Notes: generated by a model from the letters alone, not told the origin. 38,649 bases of DNA from an uncultured Planctomycetaceae bacterium (GCA_937862885.1 CALMEE010000151.1:1-38649), one strand, 5' to 3'; positions 25,257 to 35,018 are shown, numbered from the stretch's first letter. A program made the numbers and translations.

Positions 25257-26471
25257 TCAATTGTCCGACGGCAAACGATGACCAAGTTTATCGCGCTTCG
25301 TTTTCAGATAATTGACGTTATGTTCATGGATCGGTGGCAGTATCGGGATTTGATCCACGACTTCCAAATTAAATCCGCGCAAATTGAAGGCTTGCGTCTT
25401 TTTCGGGTTATTGGTTAGTAAGCGAACCTTCCGCAAACCCAGGTCCTTGAGGATCTGAATACCGACTCCGTAGTCTCGCATATCGGCCTGAAATCCTAGC
25501 GCCAAATTGGCTTCAACCGTGTCGAGACCTTGATCCTGCAATTCATACGCTTTGATCTTCTGAGCTAAGCCAATCCCACGCCCTTCTTGAGGCAGATAGA
25601 CCAGCACTCCGAAACCGTCTCTAGCAATCATCTGCAGAGCTAAATGCAATTGGTCGCCACAGTCACACCGCAATGAATCAATGAGGTCCCCTGTTAAACA
25701 ACTTGAGTGCATTCGTACGAGCGGTGGACGTGCTTCATCGCCGATGTTTCCCAATACCAATGCTATCGGCTCTTGGTTTTCATATTTCACTTCGTAAGCA
25801 ATGACTTGGAAGTCGCCATAAGACGTGGGGAGCTTCGCGGTAGCAGTTCGCTCAACCAATTTCTCGACGACCCGGCGGTATCGAATTAATTCTTCAATCG
25901 TGATGATCTCCAAATCCTTTTCATCTGCAATTCGCAACAACTCATCACGCGTCGCGCGGTCGCCGGACTCACTCAGAATTTCACAAAGGACACCCACCGG
26001 AGCCAAGCCAGCCATTCGTGCCAAATCAACGGCGGCTTCCGTATGCCCAGCCCGTCGTAATACCCCGCCTTCTTTGGCAAGCAACACATGCACGTGTCCG
26101 GGCCGGACAAAATCTTCCGGTCGACTATTTGGATTCGCCGCAGTCTTCACACAAGTGGCGCGTTCTTGCGCGGTGATTCCGGTCTTCGCGCTGACGTGAT
26201 CGATGGGTGTTAGAAAAGCCGTAGCCAGTGGTGCTGTGTTTCGTTCGACCAAAGGGGTAAGCTTCAGTCGATCTGCGGTTTCGCGGAGGATGGGCATGCA
26301 AAAATCACCGCGCCCGCTCATCACCAAGTTCATGGACTCCGCAGTCGCCGTCTCTGCAGCACAAATAAAGTCCCCCTCGTTTTCTCGATTTTCATCATCT
26401 AAAACAATTACGACCTTACCTTGTTTGATAGCACGTACCGCGTCCGGAATGGTTGAAAAATTCTTTGACAT
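25257..26471 (-). CDS. ribBA: bifunctional 3,4-dihydroxy-2-butanone 4-phosphate synthase / GTP cyclohydrolase II
   Basis: This 404-residue fusion catalyses the two committed steps of riboflavin synthesis, from ribulose 5-phosphate and from GTP. The N-terminal half (RibB) shows DDENRENEGDF (25-35), KTGITAQERA, RPGHVHVL, GGVLRRAGHTEAAVDLARMAGL and VLCEI. The C-terminal half (RibA) shows the zinc motif CLTGDLIDSLRCDC, LVYLPQEGRGIGLAQKIKAYELQD and RLLTNNPKK. All expected catalytic stretches are present, so both activities are likely. ATG 26471 has only a weak ribosome site. No FMN riboswitch consensus is visible in the 283-bp leader. Confidence 0.95.
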   Translation of the reverse strand: MSKNFSTIPDAVRAIKQGKVVIVLDDENRENEGDFICAAETATAESMNLVMSGRGDFCMPILRETADRLKLTPLVERNTAPLATAFLTPIDHVSAKTGITAQERATCVKTAANPNSRPEDFVRPGHVHVLLAKEGGVLRRAGHTEAAVDLARMAGLAPVGVLCEILSESGDRATRDELLRIADEKDLEIITIEELIRYRRVVEKLVERTATAKLPTSYGDFQVIAYEVKYENQEPIALVLGNIGDEARPPLVRMHSSCLTGDLIDSLRCDCGDQLHLALQMIARDGFGVLVYLPQEGRGIGLAQKIKAYELQDQGLDTVEANLALGFQADMRDYGVGIQILKDLGLRKVRLLTNNPKKTQAFNLRGFNLEVVDQIPILPPIHEHNVNYLKTKRDKLGHRLPSDN

Positions 26472-26754
26472 AGCGTGACGGCATTGTGCCGCCTGAAAAC
26501 AAGTTAGAATTCCGATGTTTTTACGGATTGTATATAATAAGCAAGCTGTAACCGAACGACGAAAGTGGAACAGACGCAGCTACATTCAGTTCACTCGAGA
26601 ACCGGCTTCCATTTGCTAGAACCACTGACGTCGAACAATTCCCGGCAACCAACGACAATGTTGAACGATAAATTCCCGATTGATTCTTCTATATAAATAA
26701 TAGTAAAAAATTCATTCTAGAACTTAATTGCTCTGAGTTATAGGGCTCAAAATC

Positions 26755-27954
26755 ATGAAATCGGAAAATCGCCGAAGAGCCGACCTAGAGTTAACTGTAA
26801 AAACCGTCAACTCGCAACGGCAAGACGGACTTGAACGCGCAAACTGGGGCGCCCAGCCCGGTGTGTCGGGGCTGTGTGGCGTGGCGCCTGTCTTTTGCCA
26901 ACGGGCATACCTGACAAACGGCTTGTTTTGCGCAGGATTGATCCTGGCTCTCAGCTTTGCATGGCCTCAGGCAGATCGAAGTTGTGACAGTCCGAGTGGT
27001 TGTCAAAGATCAGCGTCTGTTGTGTCGATGGAGGTGTGCCAAGCTTACAAAGAGACTTGGGCAGCGGTTTCTGACAGCGGCACGGCGCAAGTCGTTGAAC
27101 AAACGCGCTTGATTGTTGACGGGACGGCATCAATGCGTTCCGCGGCGTACGCGTTTGAGAAACACAGTGGGATCGTTTATCGCATCGTCGATGACAAGGA
27201 ACTTGAATGCGATGTCTATGTCCCTCTGGGTGAGGAGACGTTCCCGGCGGTATTACTCGTCCATGGCGGCGCTTGGAGAAGCGGCAGTAAATTTCAAGTT
27301 TCCTACCATGCCCGAGTTCTCGCACGGGCAGGGTATGTCGTCGTCGCCATCAACTACCGACACGCGCCGGAACATAAGTTTCCGGCACAAATTGAAGACT
27401 GCAAGGCGGCCGTGGCCTGGATGAGAAAGAATGCTGCGGAGTACAAAATCGATCCGGATCGCATTGGCGCTTGGGGGTATTCTGCTGGCGGACATCTGGT
27501 TTCTCTGTTAGGAACAACCGGCTCAGATCGAGCTTTTGAGCGAGACCTGCCAGATGAACTCAAAGCGTTCTCCACGCATGTGTCAGCCGTCGTTGCGGGT
27601 GGTGCTCCGTGCGACTTCAGTTGGCTTGAGGAGGAATCTGAACTGTTGTCCTATTGGTTGGGTGATAGTGCGCGACGAAATCCGCGCGTCTATCGCCTAG
27701 CGACTCCAGCCACCCATGTCAACGCGGATTGTCCACCCTTCTATTTGTTTCACGGCAGTGGAGACGCGATGGTTCCGATCGAATCTTCGCGCAAGTTGTA
27801 TGATCACCTGATTGCGAAAGGCATTGCGGCAACTTATGCTGAGTATCCAAAAATGGGACATTTAGAAACGTTCGTCAACATGCAAGCGCTTCGTGCATCG
27901 ATCCAGTTTTTGGATGAACATCTCAAACCCACAGAAACTAGCGATAACCACTAA
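26755..27954 (+). CDS. membrane-anchored or exported alpha/beta hydrolase (carboxylesterase type)
   Basis: This 399-residue protein has a basic N-terminus and one hydrophobic segment (54-70, TNGLFCAGLILALSFAW), so it is anchored or exported. The alpha/beta hydrolase domain follows. The oxyanion hole is HGGAW (170-174). The nucleophile is GYSAGG (Ser243). The acid Asp is in GSGDAMVP (about 338-345) and the base His in KMGHLETF (about 371-376). This arrangement is typical of hormone-sensitive-lipase/BD-FAE-like esterases acting on small or acylated carbohydrate esters. The substrate is unknown. The next gene starts 17 bp downstream, suggesting an operon. The long N-terminal tail before the membrane segment is odd, and a later start cannot be excluded. 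Confidence 0.85.
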   Translation: MKSENRRRADLELTVKTVNSQRQDGLERANWGAQPGVSGLCGVAPVFCQRAYLTNGLFCAGLILALSFAWPQADRSCDSPSGCQRSASVVSMEVCQAYKETWAAVSDSGTAQVVEQTRLIVDGTASMRSAAYAFEKHSGIVYRIVDDKELECDVYVPLGEETFPAVLLVHGGAWRSGSKFQVSYHARVLARAGYVVVAINYRHAPEHKFPAQIEDCKAAVAWMRKNAAEYKIDPDRIGAWGYSAGGHLVSLLGTTGSDRAFERDLPDELKAFSTHVSAVVAGGAPCDFSWLEEESELLSYWLGDSARRNPRVYRLATPATHVNADCPPFYLFHGSGDAMVPIESSRKLYDHLIAKGIAATYAEYPKMGHLETFVNMQALRASIQFLDEHLKPTETSDNH

Positions 27955-27971
27955 GAGTTGATAGGCGATCC

Positions 27972-28799
27972 GTGAAGCTACCGCGCGAGGAGTATATTGA
28001 GCAGGCGTACTTGTTTCGTTCGCTGCATCAGCGTCTCGATTCAAATGAACCTGTACAGATTTTACTGGCTCACGCAAAGGAAGAGATCCTCACGACAACC
28101 AAGCTGCCCATGGCCATCGACTTTATCCTGGCTGAGTTGAACCATTGCGGTTCCATCGCCACGGCCATGCAGCGAATGTCGCACTACTTCACTCCATTTC
28201 AGACCTTTCTGATTGCCGAATGTGAGCGGGAACGCGGCCGCATGGATATGTTTATGGCCACGCGGTTGCTTGAATCGGAAGCGCGATATCGAGCGTCGGA
28301 CGCGTCGATTGAAGGGCTGTTTTTCTTTCAATTTGAAGTGTTGTGTCGCAACCGCATCAGCTACGACAAAGGGTTGGAGGCGATGGCAAAGGATGTTTTT
28401 TACGACGACATTTGGCGCAAGTGGTTGCTCGGCGTGCGTAATAAGATCGGCATCGTCGATTTGAGTGACCTGATCTATGTTCACAGCCAATACTACTTGC
28501 AAAAAATCACGCAATTGGACGAGTCTTTGCCTCCAGATCATCCGATCTTGTTCGATGAAAAGGTCGGTCGGATTGCATTGGCGAATCGCAGAAAGGAACC
28601 GATCTACTTTTTCGCGGCTTTGCAGCGGCACCTCGATTACCCGCCGGTCCCACGTGTTGAGCGCCGCAGTGAAATTGACAATCCAATTCCAAGGTTAATC
28701 AAAACCGTTGAACGCTTGGAAATGCGGGTCAAGTTGCTGGAGGACGAGCAACGTCAGAGCGGCATTGATCTGGCGCAATTCATGAAAAAGCCAGGGTGA
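27972..28799 (+). CDS. conserved hypothetical protein, mostly helical
   Basis: This 275-residue soluble protein has no signal peptide. It is rich in long helices (EEYIEQAYLFRSLHQRLDSN, MAIDFILAELNHCGSIATAMQRMSHYF, RMDMFMATRLLESEARYRAS). A short basic region near 225-240 precedes a C-terminal coiled coil (IKTVERLEMRVKLLEDEQRQ). No enzyme motif or cysteine cluster is visible, and I do not recognise the family. It starts with GTG 27972, 17 bp after the hydrolase gene, so the two are probably co-transcribed. Codon use and the absence of low-complexity sequence argue that it is a real gene. Confidence 0.75.
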   Translation: MKLPREEYIEQAYLFRSLHQRLDSNEPVQILLAHAKEEILTTTKLPMAIDFILAELNHCGSIATAMQRMSHYFTPFQTFLIAECERERGRMDMFMATRLLESEARYRASDASIEGLFFFQFEVLCRNRISYDKGLEAMAKDVFYDDIWRKWLLGVRNKIGIVDLSDLIYVHSQYYLQKITQLDESLPPDHPILFDEKVGRIALANRRKEPIYFFAALQRHLDYPPVPRVERRSEIDNPIPRLIKTVERLEMRVKLLEDEQRQSGIDLAQFMKKPG

Positions 28800-28896
28800 C
28801 GCGTAGATCCGTTGATGTCGCGTTGTGGCAACTGCTGCGTCGACAAAGTGCCAATGCCGTGGGTAGCACTTGTGTGGCGCTTTTTGTCCCGGGCGT

Positions 28897-30324
28897 TTAG
28901 ACCAACAGGTTATCCAGCGACGGCTTTGCAATCACGAAACGATCAATGAAATCGACTAGGTGCATCGAGTCGCAAACTTCGGGATCTTGAAATACTTCGT
29001 GGATCGCTGACTGTTGCGAGCCCGAATAAACTTCCGCAACGGCGCCACGGAATTTTTGGCGGAGCAAAGGAATGCCTTCTTCTCGTCGCAAACGATGGCC
29101 AACTGGATAATCCACCTGCACGCGTTCCGTTGCAGAACCATCCTGGAAAAATACTTGAATACTGTTGGGAATCGCGCGTTTATCGAGATCGTAATAGTCG
29201 CGCGTAAACATTTCGTTTTCACGCACCGCCATTTTATCTCGCAACGCATCGATGCGCGGGTCGGCGGCGACCTTGTCCGTGTAATGTTCGGCGGTTAGAT
29301 TTCCGTAGATCAAACCGATTGCCGCCATATATTGCAAGCAATGGTCGCGGTCGGCGAAATTATGCAATGGACCTTTCTTATCGATGATTCGCACGCCAGG
29401 TTCTTGGGTCTCGATTTCCACCCGTTCGATTTCATTTAGTCGCGACGCAACCTGCGGATGCAAATGCAACGCACATTCGACAGCAGTCTGCGCGTGGAAT
29501 TCGGCTGGGAAAGAAATCTTGAACAGCACATTTTCCATCACGTAACTTCCCAAGGGGCGTGCCAATGAAATTTCTTGTCCCTTGAACAAAACGTCCTGGA
29601 AACCCCATTTGGCAGCGGTTAGACATGTTTTGTAACCCATCTCCCCGGTAAGCGCGATCAACGCCAGTCGTACGGCTCGGCTGGTCGCATCACCAGCTGC
29701 CCAACTTTTTCGCGATCCTGTATTCGGCGCGTGTCGGTAGGTACGCAAAGCCCCGCCATCCAACCAAGCATGTGAAACCGCATTTTGAACTTGATGTAGG
29801 TCGCCGCCTAACATGCTTGTGGCAACGGCGGTGCTGGCAACGCGGACAAGTAAGACGTGATCCAAGCCGACTCGGTTAAAAGAATTTTGGATTGCCAAGA
29901 TACCCTGTATCTCATGGGCCTTAATCATGGCGGTCAGTACATCTCGAACCGTGATCGGCTGCTTAAAAACTCGAGCCCGATACTCCGCACAGGCCAAAAT
30001 TGCACCAAGATTGTCGGACGGATGTCCCCACTCAGCGGCCAACCATGTGTCATTAAAATCGAGCCATCGCACCAACGTCCCAATGTCAAAAGCTGCCTTG
30101 ATTGGATCGAGTTCCGAAGCCGTGCCAGGCACGCGGCAACCTCCAGGCATATTGGCACCGGGTACAACTGGCCCCAATAGCTTTGTACACGCCGGATACT
30201 TCAGCGCAAGCATCGCACATCCCAAGCTATCCATTAAACACCAACGGGCTGTTTCGTAAGCCACATCGCTGTCGGGCTGATAACTGTGTGCATACTCGGC
30301 AATCTCTGTGATGATTCGATCCAT
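28897..30324 (-). CDS. prpD: 2-methylcitrate dehydratase
   Basis: This 475-residue enzyme dehydrates 2-methylcitrate to 2-methyl-cis-aconitate in propionyl-CoA degradation. MmgE/PrpD-family signatures are visible: [17 protein letters not shown] near the N-terminus, the active-site stretch [66 protein letters not shown], and [15 protein letters not shown]. The length fits PrpD (about 480). ATG 30324 has AAGGGAA at good spacing; the GTG at 30342 lacks such a site. It is third in the prpB-prpC-prpD order, separated from prpC by 340 bp. It may therefore have its own promoter or a long internal spacer. Confidence 0.92.
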   Translation of the reverse strand: MDRIITEIAEYAHSYQPDSDVAYETARWCLMDSLGCAMLALKYPACTKLLGPVVPGANMPGGCRVPGTASELDPIKAAFDIGTLVRWLDFNDTWLAAEWGHPSDNLGAILACAEYRARVFKQPITVRDVLTAMIKAHEIQGILAIQNSFNRVGLDHVLLVRVASTAVATSMLGGDLHQVQNAVSHAWLDGGALRTYRHAPNTGSRKSWAAGDATSRAVRLALIALTGEMGYKTCLTAAKWGFQDVLFKGQEISLARPLGSYVMENVLFKISFPAEFHAQTAVECALHLHPQVASRLNEIERVEIETQEPGVRIIDKKGPLHNFADRDHCLQYMAAIGLIYGNLTAEHYTDKVAADPRIDALRDKMAVRENEMFTRDYYDLDKRAIPNSIQVFFQDGSATERVQVDYPVGHRLRREEGIPLLRQKFRGAVAEVYSGSQQSAIHEVFQDPEVCDSMHLVDFIDRFVIAKPSLDNLLV

Positions 30325-30664
30325 TCTCAATATTCCCTTCACTTAATCTATTGATAGTTTGCAGGCCTTAGCTCCTGGCCAGCTTGACTTAAATTGCGTT
30401 ATGCCTTTGCTGCGTGAACTACCGTGCATTGTACTTGGCAACTACGTCAATTACGTCCACAAGTCACTGGTTCAATCCATAACCCCGGTCGCACGAATTG
30501 AAGTGCGGACGTTCAGGTTAAGTCAATCGACTTTCATCGACACAACTCGCGTCCCCACGCGGCTCCAACTCGAAAGTATGGTTCTCAAATTAGGTGCACA
30601 CGGTGTGTTTTGTATTTGTCCGGAATTTAACCAGCACGCTTAACCACAACCATGGGTACCAGTT
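30325..30664. other. spacer between prpC and prpD, 340 bp
   Basis: The spacer is unusually long for two adjacent genes of one pathway on the same strand. The opposite strand is open for 94 codons (TTG 30359 to 30643), but that frame has no family features. The spacer may hold a separate promoter for prpD; none was recognised. Confidence 0.4.
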
Positions 30665-31798
30665 CTATCGATTTTCAATCGGCACGAATTCACGTGGTTC
30701 AGGACCAATGTAGTCGGCATCCGGCCGGATCAATTTGTTATCGGAACGTTGTTCGAAAACGTGAGCGGCCCAACCCGTTACGCGCGACAAGACGAAAATC
30801 GGCGTGAATAGCGGTGTCGGCACACCCATGAAGTGATAGGCGGAAGCACTGAAGAAATCGAGATTAGGGAACAATTTCTTTTCGCGCCACATCACATCAG
30901 CAATGCGTTCGGATACGGGATAAAGCACCGTATCGCCGACTTCGTGGCTCAACTTCTCAGCCCATCCTTTGATGACTTCGTTGCGTGGATCGGAGACCGT
31001 GTAGACTCGGTGCCCAAAACCCATGATCAGTGCCTTTTCGGCCAGCATTTTTAGGATGCCCGCTTCAGCTTCATCCGGTGTTCTGAATTTCTCAATCAAT
31101 TCCATAGCAGCTTCGTTCGCTCCGCCGTGCAATGGGCCTCGCAGCGTCCCGATCGCGCCCGTGATGGCCGAGTGCAGATCGGACAATGTGGCAGCGCAGA
31201 TCCTCGCTGTGAACGTGGAGGCATTGAATTCATGCTCAGCGTACAAGATCAATGAGACATCCATCGCTCGCACATGCATTTCGTTGGGTGTCTTTCCCAA
31301 TAGTTTTTCGAGAAAATAACCGGCAATTGAAGTCTGCTTTGATTCGAAATCAATTCTCGTCCCCTCGTTGACAAAACGATGCCAGTACAGCAGGACGGAA
31401 GGGAAACAGGCCAGCATTCGTTCGGCAGTGTTGAGTTGGTTCTCAAAACTACCCTCGGGTTCGATGCAGCCCAACATTGAACAGCCAGTCCGCAAGACAT
31501 CCATGGGATGGGTGTTTTTGGGAATCGCCTCCAGTGTCGCGCACAAAGCAGGTGGTAACGCGCGCTTGGAACACAACGATTTTGTAAACTCGCTCAACTC
31601 GCTGGCATTCGGCAATTTGCCCCGCAGCAAAAGGTAAGCAACTTCTTCAAAAGTTGCCTGATCAGCCAGATCGTAAATTGAGTAGCCTCGATAATTCAGT
31701 CCAACTCCTTGCTTCCCTACGGTAGCAATGGCAGTCTTGCCCGCAACAACTCCAGCCAACCCCCCCGTTTTTTTCGGTTTCGTTTCCATGGTCGTCAT
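30665..31798 (-). CDS. prpC: 2-methylcitrate synthase / citrate synthase
   Basis: This 377-residue enzyme condenses propionyl-CoA (or acetyl-CoA) with oxaloacetate. Citrate synthase signatures are present: [31 protein letters not shown], the NASTFTAR segment, [13 protein letters not shown] with the active-site His, [13 protein letters not shown], and [21 protein letters not shown] with the catalytic Asp. Length and the small type II-like form fit PrpC. The location between prpB and prpD decides for the methylcitrate role. ATG 31798 has GGGAG eight bases upstream. An open frame to 31819 and an internal ATG at 31789 are less likely starts. The prpB stop lies 65 bp upstream. Confidence 0.92.
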   Translation of the reverse strand: MTTMETKPKKTGGLAGVVAGKTAIATVGKQGVGLNYRGYSIYDLADQATFEEVAYLLLRGKLPNASELSEFTKSLCSKRALPPALCATLEAIPKNTHPMDVLRTGCSMLGCIEPEGSFENQLNTAERMLACFPSVLLYWHRFVNEGTRIDFESKQTSIAGYFLEKLLGKTPNEMHVRAMDVSLILYAEHEFNASTFTARICAATLSDLHSAITGAIGTLRGPLHGGANEAAMELIEKFRTPDEAEAGILKMLAEKALIMGFGHRVYTVSDPRNEVIKGWAEKLSHEVGDTVLYPVSERIADVMWREKKLFPNLDFFSASAYHFMGVPTPLFTPIFVLSRVTGWAAHVFEQRSDNKLIRPDADYIGPEPREFVPIENR

Positions 31799-31863
31799 TA
31801 GGTTTCTCCCGTTTTTCACAAGGATTAAATCGTCGTTTGGTTATTTCGCATACGGCACAGGGA

Positions 31864-32757
31864 TTATGCCTGAACCTTGGATTTTTCGATGATGCGATCG
31901 AGTTGTTCTTCAAATTGATGATAGCGTAAGATTTCGTAAAGCCGTTGCCGATCCTGCATCATGCCGAGAACGTTTTGCTGTGAACCTTCTTGGCGAATCG
32001 TACGGTACACCCGCTCTGCCGCCGCGTTCATTGCGCGGAAGGCACTCAATGGGTACAACACCATTGCGATGCCGAGTTCGTTGAGTTGCTTCGTCGACAA
32101 AAGCGGCGACTTTCCGAATTCTGTCATGTTTGCCAGAACCGGAACACTTAGGTTGGACGTGAATTCGGCATATTGTTCAGGTTCAGTTACTGCTTCGGCG
32201 AAAATCATATCAGCGCCGGCATCTACATAGGCCCTGCACCGGTCTAGAACATGGTCGATGTTCTCGCTTGCCAAAGCATCGGTGCGGGCCATGATTACGA
32301 AATCAGGATCAGTCTTGGCATTTACAGCCGCAAGAATCCGATCGCACATCTCTCCCTTCGGCACAACTGCTTTGTTGGGACGGTGTCCACAACGTTTCGC
32401 CGATTCTTGATCCTCAATATGCAAACCGGCCGCCCCGGCGCGAGTAAATTCTCGCACAACTCTAGAAATGTTCAACGCATGCCCCCAACCCGTGTCTGCA
32501 TCGACCAATACAGGCAAGTCCGTGGCATTAACGATACGGCCAATCTCGGTCACCACGTCGTTGAGCGTCGTGATCCCCAGATCAGGCAACCCGAACGCAG
32601 CGTTGGCTACCCCAGCGCCCGAAAGGTAAATCGCTTTGAAGCCAGCATCCTCGGCCATCAGTGCTGTGTAAGCATTAATTGTACCGACAATTTGCAGCGG
32701 TTTTTCTACCTGCAATGCTTGTCGAAATCGCGATCCAGCCGAGGAATTCATTGTCAT
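31864..32757 (-). CDS. prpB: 2-methylisocitrate lyase
   Basis: This 297-residue enzyme cleaves 2-methylisocitrate to pyruvate and succinate, the last step of the methylcitrate cycle. The PEP-mutase/isocitrate-lyase fold is evident: SGAGVANAAFGLPDLG, the Mg-binding VDADTGWG (85-92), GLHIEDQ, the catalytic KRCGH (121-125), and IMARTDA. KRCGH is the isocitrate-lyase-superfamily signature with the catalytic Cys; the length is that of PrpB, not of isocitrate lyase. ATG 32757 and ATG 32751 are both possible; neither has a clear ribosome site. It leads the prpBCD group and faces pckA across a 659-bp intergenic region. Confidence 0.93.
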   Translation of the reverse strand: MTMNSSAGSRFRQALQVEKPLQIVGTINAYTALMAEDAGFKAIYLSGAGVANAAFGLPDLGITTLNDVVTEIGRIVNATDLPVLVDADTGWGHALNISRVVREFTRAGAAGLHIEDQESAKRCGHRPNKAVVPKGEMCDRILAAVNAKTDPDFVIMARTDALASENIDHVLDRCRAYVDAGADMIFAEAVTEPEQYAEFTSNLSVPVLANMTEFGKSPLLSTKQLNELGIAMVLYPLSAFRAMNAAAERVYRTIRQEGSQQNVLGMMQDRQRLYEILRYHQFEEQLDRIIEKSKVQA

Positions 32758-33137
32758 TTATGTCAAATATCAATTTCTCAGTTCCGAACTTTCCCAGCCG
32801 TAGATGTCGCGTTGCGGCAAGAAAATTCCGAGCGCAAACAACGCCTAACAGCCAAGATTAGACGGGACATTTTCCATATATCATGTCCACTCAATGTTAG
32901 CTTAAATCGGTTCCACTGTGAAGCGATGGCAGCATCACGTGTAGGCCCGACGAGAAAGCTCAACGTCATGATCGATTGTTGTGCACCAATACGTTTGTGC
33001 GGGGCGACGGCTATAGGAACTCAAGGTGTCGCCGACATCATATCTTCAACCGCTGAATTGAAGTCGCCTGTACACTGTGCGGATATGGCCCATCTGAGCA
33101 TTTCAAGGCAGTTTTTCTAAGGGGGGCTGAGCGGGTT

Positions 33138-33174
33138 TGGAATGCGAAATAATGGCACATTATTGCCCGTTCCA
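33138..33174. promoter_or_regulatory. 37-bp imperfect palindrome, candidate operator
   Basis: The left arm is 33138-33154 and the right arm 33158-33174, around a GCA centre. 14 of 17 base pairs match, and the inner AATAATG-GCA-CATTATT is perfect. It lies 243 bp before the pckA start and 381 bp before the prpB start. A dimeric regulator controlling one or both units is plausible; no regulator gene is nearby. Confidence 0.45.
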
Positions 33175-33284
33175 CGCTTACATTTTAGTCCGAGACGGTT
33201 AAACTAACAGATGTTGTCGACGCTAAAAATCGCTTTGGTACAAGATGTATCGTGAGAGCAGTTACGAATTTTGCATCTCGACAT

Positions 33285-33359
33285 TGCATGATTTTGCAAT
33301 TTGTCTGATGATTCTAGTAATGCATTTAGCTTGATTCGGCATTCGTTATGCATGATTTT
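33285..33359 (+). repeat. direct repeat TGCATGATTTT upstream of pckA
   Basis: TGCATGATTTT occurs at 33285-33295 and 33349-33359, 64 bp apart. The first copy sits in TTGCATGATTTTGCAA, whose ends are inverted. The second lies 58 bp before the pckA ATG. The pair could be regulator binding sites near the pckA promoter. Confidence 0.35.
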
Positions 33360-33416
33360 CCGGGGATGTTGATCCCCATTTGGTTTCCAGCATTTTATAT
33401 CTTTTGAGACTGAACA

Positions 33417-35018
33417 ATGGCAACAGCAAGCGTTTCACGCATTGAGTCGATCGGTGACGGACGTTTTCCTGAGGGAGTTTATCGCAATCCTGGACTTGGA
33501 AAAATTTACCAATTGGGCGTTGAGTTTGACCATGCACTCATCACCAACTCGGGAGCGTTGACGGCTGTTTCAGGTGCCAAGACTGGTCGATGCCCGAACG
33601 ACAAGCGAGTCGTAGATCAACCAAGCGTTCACCAAGACGTCTGGTGGGGTAGCGTGAATATTCCGTTTTCTGAAGAATCCTTTGAAAAGGCGCGGAAGCT
33701 GGCGATCGAGTTTTTGGATGAGGCGCCTAACCTTTACGTGATCGATGGATTTGCCGGATGGGATCTCGCGCATCGCATCAAGGTCCGCATAATTTGTTCG
33801 CGACCTTACCACGCCCTGTTCATGCACAACATGTTGATTCGCCCAACCGCCGCCGAATTGCAATCGTTCGGCACTCCTGACTATATCATTTACAACGCTG
33901 GGCAGCGCAGGGCGGAGAAGTCGATCCCTGGTGTGACCAGCGAAACGTCGGTCTCTATCAATTTCGAATCAGGAGAAATGGTGATTCTGGGTACGGAATA
34001 TGCCGGAGAGATGAAAAAAGGCGTGTTCACCATCATGAATTATCTCATGCCGAAAAAAGGCGTCCTATCCATGCATTGTTCTGCTAACGAAGGCGCCGAG
34101 AACGACGTCACTCTGTTTTTTGGCTTGTCAGGTACGGGAAAAACAACGCTTTCGGCTGATCCTCTTCGCCGATTGATCGGGGACGATGAACATGTTTGGA
34201 CCGAAAATGGGATCTTTAATATCGAAGGTGGATGCTACGCCAAATGTATCAATTTGTCGGCTGAGAAAGAACCAGAGATTTTTAATGCCATTCGCTTCGG
34301 CGCGATTCTGGAAAATACCGTTGTCAATGAGTTTACGCACGAGCCGGATTTCGATGATGACTCGATCACGCAAAACACGCGATGTTCATACCCCATCGAA
34401 AACATCGTCAACGCGAAGATACCCTGTGTGGGCGGACATCCGAAGAACATAATCTTGTTGACCTGCGATGCTTTTGGCGTGCTACCTCCGGTCTCGAAAC
34501 TTACGCCGGAACAGGCCATGTACCACTTCATCAGCGGATATACGGCTAAGGTTGCCGGTACTGAAGTTGGCGTCGTTGAACCCGAAGCGACTTTTTCCGC
34601 TTGCTATGGCGCAGCGTTTCTGGTCTGGCATCCGATCAAATATGCCGAAATGTTAGCTGAGTTGATGCGAAAACATTCTGCCAACGCTTGGCTGATTAAT
34701 ACTGGTTGGAGTGGCGGCTCTTACCACGGCGGCAATCGTATCAAGCTGAAATTTACACGCGCTATCATCGACGCTATTCACCGTGGAACCTTGATTGAAT
34801 CGAAATGGGAAACAGAACCGTACTTCGGTTTGACCATTCCCAAGTCATGTATCAATGTACCCAGCGAAATTCTTAACCCTGAAAACACGTGGGCGGATAA
34901 CGGCGAGTTCAAGAAAACAGCGTCGACGTTGGCCAGCAAATTTCATAAGAATTTCGAAAAGTTTGCCGACCACGCATCGCCGGAGATTAAGGCTGCGGGA
35001 CCTCGCAACCCAGGGTAG
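33417..35018 (+). CDS. pckA: phosphoenolpyruvate carboxykinase (ATP)
   Basis: This 533-residue enzyme converts oxaloacetate and ATP to phosphoenolpyruvate, CO2 and ADP, the first committed step of gluconeogenesis. The length matches the ATP-dependent class. Motifs include TGRCPNDKRVVD (substrate Arg), YAGEMKKGVFTIMNYLMP (kinase-1b region), the P-loop GLSGTGKTTLSADP (about 237-250), GDDEHVW (metal ligands), and INTGWSGGSYHGG with RI. The GTP-type enzyme has different signatures. The ATG at 33417 has only a weak TTGAGA site. Divergence from prpBCD makes metabolic sense. Methylcitrate-cycle succinate becomes oxaloacetate, which PckA drains to sugars. Confidence 0.96.
   Translation: MATASVSRIESIGDGRFPEGVYRNPGLGKIYQLGVEFDHALITNSGALTAVSGAKTGRCPNDKRVVDQPSVHQDVWWGSVNIPFSEESFEKARKLAIEFLDEAPNLYVIDGFAGWDLAHRIKVRIICSRPYHALFMHNMLIRPTAAELQSFGTPDYIIYNAGQRRAEKSIPGVTSETSVSINFESGEMVILGTEYAGEMKKGVFTIMNYLMPKKGVLSMHCSANEGAENDVTLFFGLSGTGKTTLSADPLRRLIGDDEHVWTENGIFNIEGGCYAKCINLSAEKEPEIFNAIRFGAILENTVVNEFTHEPDFDDDSITQNTRCSYPIENIVNAKIPCVGGHPKNIILLTCDAFGVLPPVSKLTPEQAMYHFISGYTAKVAGTEVGVVEPEATFSACYGAAFLVWHPIKYAEMLAELMRKHSANAWLINTGWSGGSYHGGNRIKLKFTRAIIDAIHRGTLIESKWETEPYFGLTIPKSCINVPSEILNPENTWADNGEFKKTASTLASKFHKNFEKFADHASPEIKAAGPRNPG

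Larger units (their letters stand above)
32758..33416. other. prpB / pckA divergent intergenic region, 659 bp
   Basis: This region should hold divergent promoters for prpBCD and pckA. It contains the 37-bp palindrome (33138-33174) and two copies of TGCATGATTTT (33285-33295, 33349-33359) upstream of pckA. A plus-strand open frame through it (32251-33120) is an antisense shadow of prpB. Confidence 0.6.

Noticed and set aside
26472..26754. FMN riboswitch upstream of ribBA
   Set aside because: The conserved RFN blocks (AGGGGCAG..., ACCGGCGGT, AGCCCGCGA) are not visible in the leader.
28846..28871. AAGTGC...GCACTT stem between the helical protein gene and prpD
   Set aside because: Only 6 bp with a 14-nt loop. 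TTTTT follows 10 nt later, so it is too weak to list as a terminator.
30359..30643. 94-codon plus-strand open frame in the prpC/prpD spacer
   Set aside because: TTG start, no ribosome site, no recognisable motif. Kept only as a note on the spacer.
32251..33120. 289-codon open frame antisense to prpB
   Set aside because: Most of it lies opposite prpB, a certain gene. The protein shows no domain and no ribosome site, so it is an antisense shadow.
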